The position numbers and the translations under genes are program-made. Below, piece after piece: positions 44,926 to 53,285 of a stretch of 64,000 nt of DNA. Source of the DNA: Alloprevotella sp. (lineage in GTDB: Bacteria; Bacteroidota; Bacteroidia; Bacteroidales; Muribaculaceae); assembly GCA_023663135.1 (NCBI GenBank), contig JAMPIE010000005.1, positions 50,968 through 114,967 of the forward strand, written 5' to 3'. The notes below the pieces were generated by a model. The model made no database searches, had not been told where the DNA came from, and saw only the letters and a program-made list of their open reading frames with translations. Each line of letters begins with the position of its first letter. Positions within the stretch are counted from its first letter, which is position 1.

Positions 44926-45052
44926 TCCCCTCATCTCAATTGAAGAGTCCTCATCGCCGGACACTCCGGCATGACACCTAAATATATCAAAGGCGACTAT
45001 GCGGAGCTTCTTGCCCCCATCGTCGCCTTTCTCTCAACCACAACCAACCATT

Positions 45053-45934
45053 ATGAAAGCATATATCTTCCCCGGTCAGGGCGCCCAGTTTGTAGGTATG
45101 GGCAAAGACCTATATGACAATAATGCAGAGGCCCACGCTCTATTTGAGCGCGCCAATGAGATTCTCGGCTTCCGCATCACCGACATCATGTTCAATGGCA
45201 CCGACGAGGAGCTCAAGCAGACCCGCGTGACCCAGCCTGCCATCTTCCTCCACTCCGTAATCCTGGCCAAGAGCCTCGGCGACGAGTTTAAGCCCGACAT
45301 GGTTGCCGGTCACTCCCTTGGCGAGTTCTCTGCCCTGGTGGCTGCCGGCGCTCTCACATTCGACGACGGACTGCGTCTCGTCTCTGCTCGCGCCATGGCT
45401 ATGCAAAAGGCCTGTGAGGCCAAGCCATCGACCATGGCTGCCGTCCTTGCCCTCCCCGACGAGAAGGTTGAGGAGATATGCGCTTCGATTGACAATGGCA
45501 TCGTGGTGTGTGCCAACTACAACTGCCCCGGCCAGATAGTGATCTCCGGCGAAGTGGAGGCCATCGATGCCGCCTGCACCAAGCTACTGGAGGCCGGAGC
45601 CAAGCGTGCCCTGCGCCTCAAGGTGGGCGGCGCCTTCCACTCTCCTTGCATGGAGCCTGCACGCGCCGAGCTCGCCGAGGCCATCGACGCCACCCCCGTC
45701 CATAATCCGATATGCCCCGTCTACCAGAATGTAGACGCCCTCCCCCACACCTCCCCAGAAGAGATTAAGGCCAATCTCGTGGCTCAGCTCACCGCCCCGG
45801 TGCGCTGGACTCAGACCGTGAAGAAAATGATTGCCGACGGCGCCACAGAGTTCATTGAGCTCGGCCCGGGCAAGGTGCTCCAAGGCCTCGTGGCTAAGAT
45901 TGACAAGTCAGCTTCCACCTCCGGCCTCCAGTAA
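45053..45934 (+). CDS. fabD: malonyl-CoA:ACP transacylase
   Basis: 293 residues. FPGQGAQFVGMGKDL at the start, nucleophile S88 in GHSLGEFSALV, the substrate arginine region RLVSARAMAMQ, and catalytic histidine in GGAFHSPCM. It loads malonate on acyl carrier protein for fatty-acid synthesis. The ATG at 45053 fits the family start. It follows the ribosomal operon by about 130 bp and is 22 bp upstream of the M16 peptidase gene. Confidence 0.96.
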   Translation: MKAYIFPGQGAQFVGMGKDLYDNNAEAHALFERANEILGFRITDIMFNGTDEELKQTRVTQPAIFLHSVILAKSLGDEFKPDMVAGHSLGEFSALVAAGALTFDDGLRLVSARAMAMQKACEAKPSTMAAVLALPDEKVEEICASIDNGIVVCANYNCPGQIVISGEVEAIDAACTKLLEAGAKRALRLKVGGAFHSPCMEPARAELAEAIDATPVHNPICPVYQNVDALPHTSPEEIKANLVAQLTAPVRWTQTVKKMIADGATEFIELGPGKVLQGLVAKIDKSASTSGLQ

Positions 45935-45956
45935 GACAGGCACTCAAGCAACTAAG

Positions 45957-47180
45957 ATGCATTCTTACCACTCCCTCCCCTCCGGGCTCAGGGTAATCCA
46001 TATCTCCGACCCCCACGCCGTCGCCGAATACTTTGGTGTCGCCATCGATGCCGGTGCGCGCGACGAGCGCCCCGAAGAGTATGGCTTGGCCCACTTCGTG
46101 GAACACACCATCTTTAAAGGCACCCCTTCCCTTTCCTCTCTTGACATCATCAACGAGATGGAATCGGTGGGAGGCGAGCTCAACGCCTACACCGCCAAAG
46201 AGGAGACCGTGGTTTACTCCATCTTTCCCTTCGGACACCTCGACCGCGCGGCTGCACTCATAGCGCAGCTCGTGGCCGAGGCTACTTTTCCACCCGAGGA
46301 GATTGACCGCGAGCGAGAGGTCGTCATAGACGAAATCAACTCCTACCTCGACATCCCCGCCGATGCCGTGGCCGACGATTTTGACGATCTCATCTTTGCC
46401 GGCTCTCAGCTCGGCCACAACATCCTCGGCTCCGTTGACACCCTCAACAACTTCACATCGGCCACCTGCCGACAATGGCTCCAGAGAATGTTTACACCTG
46501 AAAGGATGTCTGTCTTTTACCTCGGAGCCACACCCCCCGACACCCTCTTTCGCGCCGTGGAGCGCCACTTCTCCCACCTCACTCACGGACGAGGCCCGGC
46601 CACGACGCGACGCGAGCCCCCCCTCCCCAACAAGCCCTTTGACGCCGTCCGCGACATCGACTCCCACCAGTGCCACACCATGCTCGGCGCCCGCTCGGCC
46701 TCGCTCAATTCTCCCTTGCGCCACGCCGCCTCTCTCTTAGCCAACATCATCGGAGGCCCCGGCATGAACTCTATCCTAAACATTGAGCTCAGAGAGAAAC
46801 GTGGCTTGGTATACACCGCCGATGCCGCCACAACAATGTATACCGACTGCGGATTGACATCAATCTACTTTGGTTGTGACGACGACGACACCCCACGCTG
46901 CATAGAGATTATCTCTAACATCCTGGCCGATTTGGCCGACAAGGGTATTGACTCCACTCGCCTCGAAGCCGCCAAGCGACAGCTCGCCGGACAGATGATT
47001 ATTGCCTCAGAGAGCCGCGAAAATCGCGCCCTTGCGGCCGGTCGTGCCCTCTTGCGCCACGGCTCCATGCTCACCCTCAAAGAACGCACCGACCTGATTA
47101 TGGGCGTCAGCCTTGACAACCTGCGCCAAGCCGCCGCTGCTATTGCTCCTATGCACTTCTCCCGACTGTCACTCTGTTGA
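45957..47180 (+). CDS. M16-family zinc peptidase (second copy)
   Basis: 407 residues, no signal peptide. Inverted zinc motif HFVEH at 46-50, with the distal glutamate in VVIDEINSY. The C-terminal lobe includes LREKRGLVYTADA, close to processing-peptidase/PqqL-like members of M16B. It is a cytoplasmic or peripheral peptidase of unknown substrate, 22 bp after fabD. Compared with the copy at 7868 it has a more canonical RGLVY loop, so this may be the processing-peptidase orthologue. Confidence 0.9.
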   Translation: MHSYHSLPSGLRVIHISDPHAVAEYFGVAIDAGARDERPEEYGLAHFVEHTIFKGTPSLSSLDIINEMESVGGELNAYTAKEETVVYSIFPFGHLDRAAALIAQLVAEATFPPEEIDREREVVIDEINSYLDIPADAVADDFDDLIFAGSQLGHNILGSVDTLNNFTSATCRQWLQRMFTPERMSVFYLGATPPDTLFRAVERHFSHLTHGRGPATTRREPPLPNKPFDAVRDIDSHQCHTMLGARSASLNSPLRHAASLLANIIGGPGMNSILNIELREKRGLVYTADAATTMYTDCGLTSIYFGCDDDDTPRCIEIISNILADLADKGIDSTRLEAAKRQLAGQMIIASESRENRALAAGRALLRHGSMLTLKERTDLIMGVSLDNLRQAAAAIAPMHFSRLSLC

Positions 47181-47260
47181 CAAAAACCCTTTAAGGATGC
47201 AAAATCTTAGTTAAAAAACATTGCTCAACAACATATATGCTTATTTTGTCACTCATTTGT

Positions 47261-47291
47261 TTTGTTAGTTAAAATTGTTGACTTAAATTTG
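47261..47291 (+). promoter_or_regulatory. full Bacteroidetes promoter of the exbB-tonB operon
   Basis: TTTG (47261-47264), 19-bp spacer, TAAATTTG (47284-47291). Leader of about 125 nt to exbB. Confidence 0.85.
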
Positions 47292-47421
47292 CAATTAGGT
47301 TTCAAAGGCATTCCATCACCCCACTCAGGGATGTTGACCAATAATGCAGTGCAACCTCTTACCTTATAATCAAAAAATATACTAAACTTATAAACAACCC
47401 AACCATCTATCATTAACTATT

Positions 47422-48237
47422 ATGGAAGCTCAAAAGCCTACCACCAAACCCGCAGCTCAGTCTACGGGCCACAAAGTTAGCGGTATCAAGAACGCCTTCC
47501 TGGTGATCATCGCATGCTTCGTTGTCGCCATCTGCCTCTTCATGTTCTGGTTCGGCCACGAATCCCACTTCGAGGAGGGCCACCCCATCGACCTCTGGGG
47601 CACCATCTACAAGGGCGGCTTCATCGTGCCTATCCTCCAGACCCTCTTCCTCACCGTTATCGTACTCTCCGTTGAGCGCTACATCGCTCTCCGCTCCGCT
47701 AAGGGCAAAGGCAACATCGCCAAGTTTGTGGCAGGCGTGAAGGCTTGCCTCGCCAAAAACGACATCCAGGGCGCTAAGGCTCTCTGCTCTAAGCAGCAGG
47801 GCTCCGTTGCTGCCGTTGTTGCTGCCGCTCTCGTTCGCTATCAGGAGATGGATCAGAACACCGTCCTCTCTAAGGAGCAAAAGGTTGCAACCCTCCAAAA
47901 GGAAGTTGAAGAGGCCACTGCCCTCGAGATGCCCGCTCTCCAGCAGAACCTCCCCATCGTGGCCACTATGACCACCCTCGGCACTCTCGTTGGTCTTCTC
48001 GGCACCGTAATGGGTATGATCAAGTCGTTCCAGGCTCTCGCCCAGTCTGGCGCTCCTGACTCCACCGAGCTCTCAACCGGTATCTCCGAGGCCCTTATCA
48101 ACACCGCCTTCGGTATCGCCACCGGTGCCTTCGCTGTAATCTCCTACAACTATTACACCAACAAGATCGATAACCTCACCTACGCTATCGACGAAATCGG
48201 CTTCTCTATCGTTCAGACTTTTGCAGCCACCCACTAA
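47422..48237 (+). CDS. exbB: ExbB/TolQ/MotA-family proton channel
   Basis: 271 residues. Hydrophobic helices at about 25-44 and 68-86, a cytoplasmic domain, then two long helices (about 165-190 and 205-235) with the family core LPIVATMTTLGTLVGLLGTVMGMI and GISEALINTAFGIATGAFAV. It forms the pentameric channel that, with ExbD, harvests proton-motive force for TonB. First gene of a four-gene operon, 50 bp upstream of the first exbD, behind a strong promoter. Confidence 0.94.
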   Translation: MEAQKPTTKPAAQSTGHKVSGIKNAFLVIIACFVVAICLFMFWFGHESHFEEGHPIDLWGTIYKGGFIVPILQTLFLTVIVLSVERYIALRSAKGKGNIAKFVAGVKACLAKNDIQGAKALCSKQQGSVAAVVAAALVRYQEMDQNTVLSKEQKVATLQKEVEEATALEMPALQQNLPIVATMTTLGTLVGLLGTVMGMIKSFQALAQSGAPDSTELSTGISEALINTAFGIATGAFAVISYNYYTNKIDNLTYAIDEIGFSIVQTFAATH

Positions 48238-48287
48238 TCCCTTATTACACCTTAATCAGTTAACAATCCTATTCTCTTAAGCGTAAT

Positions 48288-49007
48288 ATGGGAAAAGTAA
48301 AAATTAAAAGAAAGAGCACTCTCATCGACATGACCGCGATGAGTGATGTGACCGTTCTTTTGCTTACTTTCTTCATGTTGACCTCAACCTTCCTCCAGAA
48401 GGAACCCGTCACCGTAATCACCCCCTCATCGGTTTCGGAAGAGAAGGTGTCCACCTCAAATGTGGCCTCCATCCTCGTGTCTCCCGAAGGCAAGGTGTTT
48501 ATATCCGTGGCCGGCGAAGCCGACCTGGCCAACAACCCTGAGGAATGGGGCTCGGAGCCTCTGCGCGCCGAGATCCTCCGCAAGGCTGTTAGCCGTTACA
48601 ACGAGCTTCACCCCACTAAGAAAGTAGCTCTTAATGAGCAGGATGTCGCCGTCTTCTCCAAGATTGGCACTTTTGGAGTTCCCTTCCAGGCTCTCCCGTC
48701 ATTCCTGCGCATGAGCCAGACCGAGCAAGACAAGGTCATATCTGACATGAGCCGTGCTGACATCGGTATACCCATCGATGACAACACCGACCTCAACAAG
48801 CCCAACGAGTTCCAAATCTGGATGCAAGCCATCTACTCCTCGGGCAACGACAACCTCCAGGCTCAGATGAAGAAAGGCGAAGGCATCGCCGTGAAGGCCG
48901 ACCAGATTACACCCTACTCGACCGTCCACCATGTCCTTGACAATCTTCAGACCCTGAAGATGAACAAATTCAGCCTCATGACGGCACTTAAAACCGAAAG
49001 CGATTAA
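48288..49007 (+). CDS. exbD: ExbD-family biopolymer transport protein, copy 1
   Basis: 239 residues. A basic N-terminus (MGKVKIKRKS) is followed by a single helix at 19-36; the essential aspartate is D20 in DMTAMSDVTVLLLTFFML. The periplasmic part is much longer than in E. coli ExbD (141), as in Bacteroidetes pairs. It starts 50 bp after exbB and 2 bp before the second exbD. It probably forms heterodimers with the second copy in the TonB motor. Confidence 0.92.
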   Translation: MGKVKIKRKSTLIDMTAMSDVTVLLLTFFMLTSTFLQKEPVTVITPSSVSEEKVSTSNVASILVSPEGKVFISVAGEADLANNPEEWGSEPLRAEILRKAVSRYNELHPTKKVALNEQDVAVFSKIGTFGVPFQALPSFLRMSQTEQDKVISDMSRADIGIPIDDNTDLNKPNEFQIWMQAIYSSGNDNLQAQMKKGEGIAVKADQITPYSTVHHVLDNLQTLKMNKFSLMTALKTESD

Positions 49008-49009
49008 TC

Positions 49010-49771
49010 ATGGCACAGATAGAACAATCAGACAAGGGCGGCAAAAAGAAAAAAGGCGCCCAAAAGAAGATGGCTATCCATGTCGACTTCACCCCCATGG
49101 TCGACATGAACATGCTCTTGATCACTTTCTTCATGCTCTGTACGACGATGATCAAGTCTCAGACCCTCTCGATTGCCCTCCCGACAAACGAGAAGGTGGA
49201 GCAGGCCGAAATGAACAAGGCTAAAGACTCTGAAGCCATCACCCTCATAGTGGATACCGAGCGCAACGACGACGGCTCCATTAAGAAAGACGACGAGGGC
49301 AATGCACTCAATGTGGTGTATTATTACCTCGGCAAGCCCCAGGTGATCGACGAAAACCAAGACTCTATCTTTGAGGACTCCAACATGCTGCGCGAAAGCT
49401 TCAAAGGCAACGATGAGCAAGGCATGCAGCAAGGCATCCGAAAGATCCTCCACAACCGCAACAAACAGGTACTCGAGAAAATCGCAGTCCTCAAGGAGCA
49501 GTGGAAGAACAAGGAGTTTGCCTCCAAGAAAGAAGTCAACGACTCCATCTATCAGGCTCGAGCCAAGGAGATTCGCAACGACTCTACCCTGACTCGCCCT
49601 GTAGTGATTATCAAGGCTACTCCCAATGCCTCATGGGCTTCCGTTATCGGAGCCCTCGACGAGATGCAGATCAACCAGATTTCTCGCTACCAGATTGACA
49701 ACATCAACCCCACCGACGAGAAAATGATTGAAGCATACATCCGCAAAAACGGCAAAGTCGCTAAAAATTGA
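49010..49771 (+). CDS. exbD: ExbD-family biopolymer transport protein, copy 2
   Basis: 253 residues. Lysine-rich N-terminus (GGKKKKGAQKK), helix at about 30-47, with the conserved D32 in FTPMVDMNMLLITFFML. The periplasmic region has a charged helical part (LREQWKNKE-like, about 145-185) and a globular end beginning ARAKEIRNDSTLTRPVVIIKATP. Two base pairs separate it from the first exbD, so the two are coupled. It is the better match to canonical ExbD (FTPMVDM). Confidence 0.93.
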   Translation: MAQIEQSDKGGKKKKGAQKKMAIHVDFTPMVDMNMLLITFFMLCTTMIKSQTLSIALPTNEKVEQAEMNKAKDSEAITLIVDTERNDDGSIKKDDEGNALNVVYYYLGKPQVIDENQDSIFEDSNMLRESFKGNDEQGMQQGIRKILHNRNKQVLEKIAVLKEQWKNKEFASKKEVNDSIYQARAKEIRNDSTLTRPVVIIKATPNASWASVIGALDEMQINQISRYQIDNINPTDEKMIEAYIRKNGKVAKN

Positions 49772-49810
49772 TGAACGATATATATTAACCCATCCAAACT
49801 ATCAGAAAAA

Positions 49811-50665
49811 ATGGCAAAAGATGTAGATCTTTCATCAAAAGAATGGCGCGACATAGTCTTTGAAGGCAAAAACAAGGAATATGGTGCTTACGTTCTCCGT
49901 CAAGCATCTCCCAGCCGCCACAATAAGGCCATGATTGTCATCATCATACTGATGGCCGTCATTGCAGCCCTCGCTGTCCTCGTCGACACTGTCATCAAGC
50001 AAGCCGAGGCTCGACCCGAAGATGAGGGCGAGCAGGTGCTCGTTGAAATGCCGGTAGAGGAAGCCCCCGAAGAGACCCCTGAAGAGGAGCCTCAGAAGTT
50101 TGAAGAGCAAGAGCTTGAAGAAGTGGTTCAGGAAGAGCTCCTCAACACCCAAAAGATGACCGAAATCCTCGTGGCCGATGACGAAGAGGTGACCGAGGAT
50201 ATCCGCTCCCAGGACGATGCCAAGGAAGATGACCGCGCCATCGGTGCTGTCAATGAAGACCGCGGCGTAGATGACATCATCAATGCCCAGGAGCACAAGG
50301 AAGTCGTCGTGGTCGAGGAGAAGAAGCCCGAGCCCGAGCCCGACAAGGTGTTTGAGGCCGTTGAGCAGCCGCCCCAATTCCCCGGTGGCGACAAAGCCCT
50401 CCTCAAATATATCTCCGACAACCTCCGCTACCCACAGCTCGCTATTGAAAACAATATTCAGGGTCGCGTCGTAGTACAGTTTGTTGTCACCAAGACCGGC
50501 AACATAGGCGAGGTGAAGGTGGTCCGCTCCAAAGACCCCGACCTTGACAAGGAGGCCGTACGCGTGGTGAAGACCATCCCCAAGTTCCAGCCCGGTAAGC
50601 AAAATGGCTCGGCCGTGAACGTGTGGTATACTCTCCCCATCACCTTCAAGCTCTCAGGAAGCTAA
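49811..50665 (+). CDS. tonB: TonB-type energy transducer
   Basis: 284 residues. Short cytoplasmic end, one helix at about 38-59 (MIVIIILMAVIAALAVLVDT), a Glu/Pro-rich periplasmic linker (EEAPEETPEEEPQKFEEQELEEV…) and a C-terminal TonB domain (about 185-284: PQFPGGDKALLKYISDNLRYP, QGRVVVQFVVTKTGNIGEVKVV). It transmits proton-motive energy to outer-membrane TonB-dependent receptors such as SusC-type porins, none of which is in the window. Last gene of the operon; a good terminator follows. Confidence 0.95.
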   Translation: MAKDVDLSSKEWRDIVFEGKNKEYGAYVLRQASPSRHNKAMIVIIILMAVIAALAVLVDTVIKQAEARPEDEGEQVLVEMPVEEAPEETPEEEPQKFEEQELEEVVQEELLNTQKMTEILVADDEEVTEDIRSQDDAKEDDRAIGAVNEDRGVDDIINAQEHKEVVVVEEKKPEPEPDKVFEAVEQPPQFPGGDKALLKYISDNLRYPQLAIENNIQGRVVVQFVVTKTGNIGEVKVVRSKDPDLDKEAVRVVKTIPKFQPGKQNGSAVNVWYTLPITFKLSGS

Positions 50666-50692
50666 TCCATTATAGCTTTTTAATACTCACAG

Positions 50693-50728
50693 GCAAGCCC
50701 GGAAGGAACTCCGGGCTTGCTTTATTTT
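50693..50728 (+). terminator. intrinsic terminator of exbB-tonB
   Basis: Stem gcaagcccgg (50693-50702) with ccgggcttgc (50711-50720), then tttattttttt. Confidence 0.92.
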
Positions 50729-50760
50729 TTTGCCTCCGAACTTTTTATTTTGCTCACACG

Positions 50761-50792
50761 TTTGCAGAGATAAAAAAAATGGCGTAACTTTG
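50761..50792 (+). promoter_or_regulatory. full Bacteroidetes promoter
   Basis: TTTG (50761-50764), 20-bp spacer, TAACTTTG (50785-50792), 77 bp before the acyltransferase ATG. Confidence 0.82.
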
Positions 50793-50869
50793 ACCCGATA
50801 ATCGGCCACGCCCGCGAGCGCGTCGCTTGACACTGACGCCTCTTTACCCCAAGAAACTAAAGCAAGTAT

Positions 50870-52051
50870 ATGAGCTTAACCACTGACTTTAGCGACATTG
50901 CCCCTTTCGACGACTCCCTTTTCTCTTCAAAGATGGCATCGCTTGTCAAAGAGCCCGGATTTGAGCATGCAGTAAGGTTTGTGATGCCTGATGCCGACTA
51001 TTCCGACTTTGCCAAATCTCTACTGTCTATCCACGACAAGGAGACATTCCAACGTCAGGTCATGTGGCCTTTCCTCGAAAAGCTATGCCATGACACCACC
51101 GACGGCATCTCTTCTGCCGGCCTCGAAAACATTGGCCTCGGAAATGCATACACCTTTATCACCAACCATCGCGACATTGTCCTCGACGCCTCTTTCCTTA
51201 ACCTATGCTTCCTCCGCCAAGGCCTTCCCACTTCCGAGGTGGCCATCGGCGACAACCTCCTCATATTTGACTGGATCACCGACCTGGTGAAGCTAAACAA
51301 GAGCTTCATCGTCCGCCGTGGCCTCCGCCTCACCAAGGCCTACGAAGCCTCTAAACATCTCTCGGCTTATATCCACCACGCCATATCCGAAAAGCATCAA
51401 AGCGTATGGATTGCCCAGCGCGAGGGGAGAGCCAAAGACTCCAATGACATGACCCAGGAGGCCGTCGTAAAAATGCTTGGCATAGCAGGCGGCCGCTCGC
51501 TTATCAACAACATTGCCGACCTCAACATCGTCCCGGTGGCTATATCTTATGAATATGACCCCAACGACTATCTCAAGGCACGCGAATTCCTCCTGCGAAA
51601 GCTCGACCCCGACTTCAAGAAGAGCCAACACGACGACCTCTTCAGCATGGAGACCGGACTATTAGGCTACAAAGGACACATCCACTTCCAAGTGGGACAA
51701 TGTATCAATCCCCTCCTCCGCGAAATAAACCCCGAGGCCGACAGGCAAGAGATTGCCCGCACCATATGCCGATTCATCGACTGTGAGATCCACTCCGGAT
51801 ATAAAATATATCCCATCAATTACATTGCCCACGACCTGCTCCACGGCTCAAAGGAGCATGACTTACAATACTCCCCTGATGAGATGGCCAACTTCCAGAC
51901 CTACATTGAACACCAGCTCGACAAGGTCTCCATCCCCGGCACCGACATCTCTGAGCTTGACCGCAACTATATGCGCGAGATGATGCTCACGATGTATGCC
52001 AACCCCCTTAAAAACAAGACAGCAGCCAAAAGCAAATGCGCATCCCTCTGA
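50870..52051 (+). CDS. glycerol-phosphate acyltransferase-like protein
   Basis: 393 residues. The acyltransferase block starts at about 93: FITNHRDIVLDASFLN (motif I with H100; this family has NHRDIVLD rather than the classic HX4D), then NKSFIVRRGL (motif II), IAQREGRAKD (motif III, E in place of PEG) and IVPVAISYEYDP (motif IV). No membrane helix is clear. It likely acylates glycerol-3-phosphate or a lysophospholipid. The stop lies 16 bp inside the next gene, in another frame, so the two are coupled. Confidence 0.82.
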   Translation: MSLTTDFSDIAPFDDSLFSSKMASLVKEPGFEHAVRFVMPDADYSDFAKSLLSIHDKETFQRQVMWPFLEKLCHDTTDGISSAGLENIGLGNAYTFITNHRDIVLDASFLNLCFLRQGLPTSEVAIGDNLLIFDWITDLVKLNKSFIVRRGLRLTKAYEASKHLSAYIHHAISEKHQSVWIAQREGRAKDSNDMTQEAVVKMLGIAGGRSLINNIADLNIVPVAISYEYDPNDYLKAREFLLRKLDPDFKKSQHDDLFSMETGLLGYKGHIHFQVGQCINPLLREINPEADRQEIARTICRFIDCEIHSGYKIYPINYIAHDLLHGSKEHDLQYSPDEMANFQTYIEHQLDKVSIPGTDISELDRNYMREMMLTMYANPLKNKTAAKSKCASL

Positions 52052-53247
52052 CTATTATAGTCATCATCTTCACCATATGTCCGGCCATCGACCTCTACAT
52101 ATGGAGAGCCCTGGATCGTCTCAAGACCCACCCCCGTCTATGGCAATCAATCCACGCGGTGGTGGCTGCCGCTTGTTACATCATGGTCATCATAGCAATC
52201 ATAATGCCTCGACGCTCCGGCGACGATGCCATGCTATCCCACATCATGTGGATGCTCTTTGCCTTTGCAAGCATATATATTCCCAAAATACTTTACACCG
52301 TCATAGGCCTTCTCTCACAACTGCCATGCCTCTTCCACCGGCCCCGCATCAAGGCCATGGGCCGAGTGGGCACCGTCATCGCCGTGGCCCTCTTTGCCGC
52401 AATGTGGCATGGCGCCTTGATCAACCGCTTCCGCCTGCAGGTGAAGGAGGTGGAGATCTACATCCCATCCCTCCCCGACAGCTTTGACGGCATGACCATA
52501 GCCCAGATAAGCGACATCCACTCTGGCACCTATGGCAATGACACATCCTTCATATCGCGCATCGTTGACCGAACCAACAGCCTCGGTGCCGACATCACCC
52601 TCTTCACCGGCGACATAGTCAACCGCCACACTCCCGAGATTTTTCCCCACCTTCCCGCCCTCTCGCGCCTCAAAGCCCCTATGGGTGTGTATGCCATCCT
52701 CGGCAATCACGACTATGGCGACTATCACAACTGGACATCTCAGGCCGACAAAGAGCGCAATATGCAGCAGCTCTATGATGCTTATCGCCGCATAGGCTGG
52801 CATTTACTCAAAAACGAGACCACCTTCCTCCACCGAGGCAACGACTCCATTGCCCTCATCGGTGTAGAAAACATTGGCGACCCTCCATTTCATGTCTACG
52901 GCTCCCTCGAAAAAGCCTACCCCGCCGGAGCCGACGGCATCCCCAAGATTCTTCTCTCCCACAATCCCGCCCACTGGCTTTGCGACATTGCCGACGGCCG
53001 GAAGCCCAACGACATTGCCCTAACCCTCTCAGGCCACACTCACGCCATGCAGATTGAGGTGATGGGACTATCCCCCGCCGCATTCCGCTATCCCGCATGG
53101 GGCGGACTCTACTCCGACTCCCAGGGGCGCAACCTCTATATCAACATAGGGACCGGCACTGTGGGAATCCCCATGCGCCTGGGTGCCACTCCCGAAATTA
53201 CTCTGATCACCCTCCGAAAGGGCACCTCTCCCCTCCCCCACCAGTAA
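52036..53247 (+). CDS. membrane-anchored metallophosphoesterase
   Basis: 403 residues. Four N-terminal helices within about 1-125 anchor the protein. The calcineurin-like domain (about 145-400) has the metal motifs in order: AQISDIHSG (DXH), FTGDIVN (GD), LGNHDYGD (GNHD) and LSGHTHAM (GHTH). The closest type is the YkoQ/YaeI-like membrane phosphoesterase; a role in cleaving lipid head groups such as UDP-diacylglucosamine is possible but not shown. It overlaps the acyltransferase gene by 16 bp, which fits a lipid-related operon. It is followed by tex 38 bp later. Confidence 0.88.
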   Translation: MRIPLTIIVIIFTICPAIDLYIWRALDRLKTHPRLWQSIHAVVAAACYIMVIIAIIMPRRSGDDAMLSHIMWMLFAFASIYIPKILYTVIGLLSQLPCLFHRPRIKAMGRVGTVIAVALFAAMWHGALINRFRLQVKEVEIYIPSLPDSFDGMTIAQISDIHSGTYGNDTSFISRIVDRTNSLGADITLFTGDIVNRHTPEIFPHLPALSRLKAPMGVYAILGNHDYGDYHNWTSQADKERNMQQLYDAYRRIGWHLLKNETTFLHRGNDSIALIGVENIGDPPFHVYGSLEKAYPAGADGIPKILLSHNPAHWLCDIADGRKPNDIALTLSGHTHAMQIEVMGLSPAAFRYPAWGGLYSDSQGRNLYINIGTGTVGIPMRLGATPEITLITLRKGTSPLPHQ

Positions 53248-53285
53248 AAACTTAATTCACACGACATAACAGCTCTCCCAATCGT

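Noticed and set aside
44945..44975. Terminator after the DUF4295 gene
   Set aside because: Only a 6-bp stem (gccgga/tccggc) with a three-base loop and no T-run; too weak to call.
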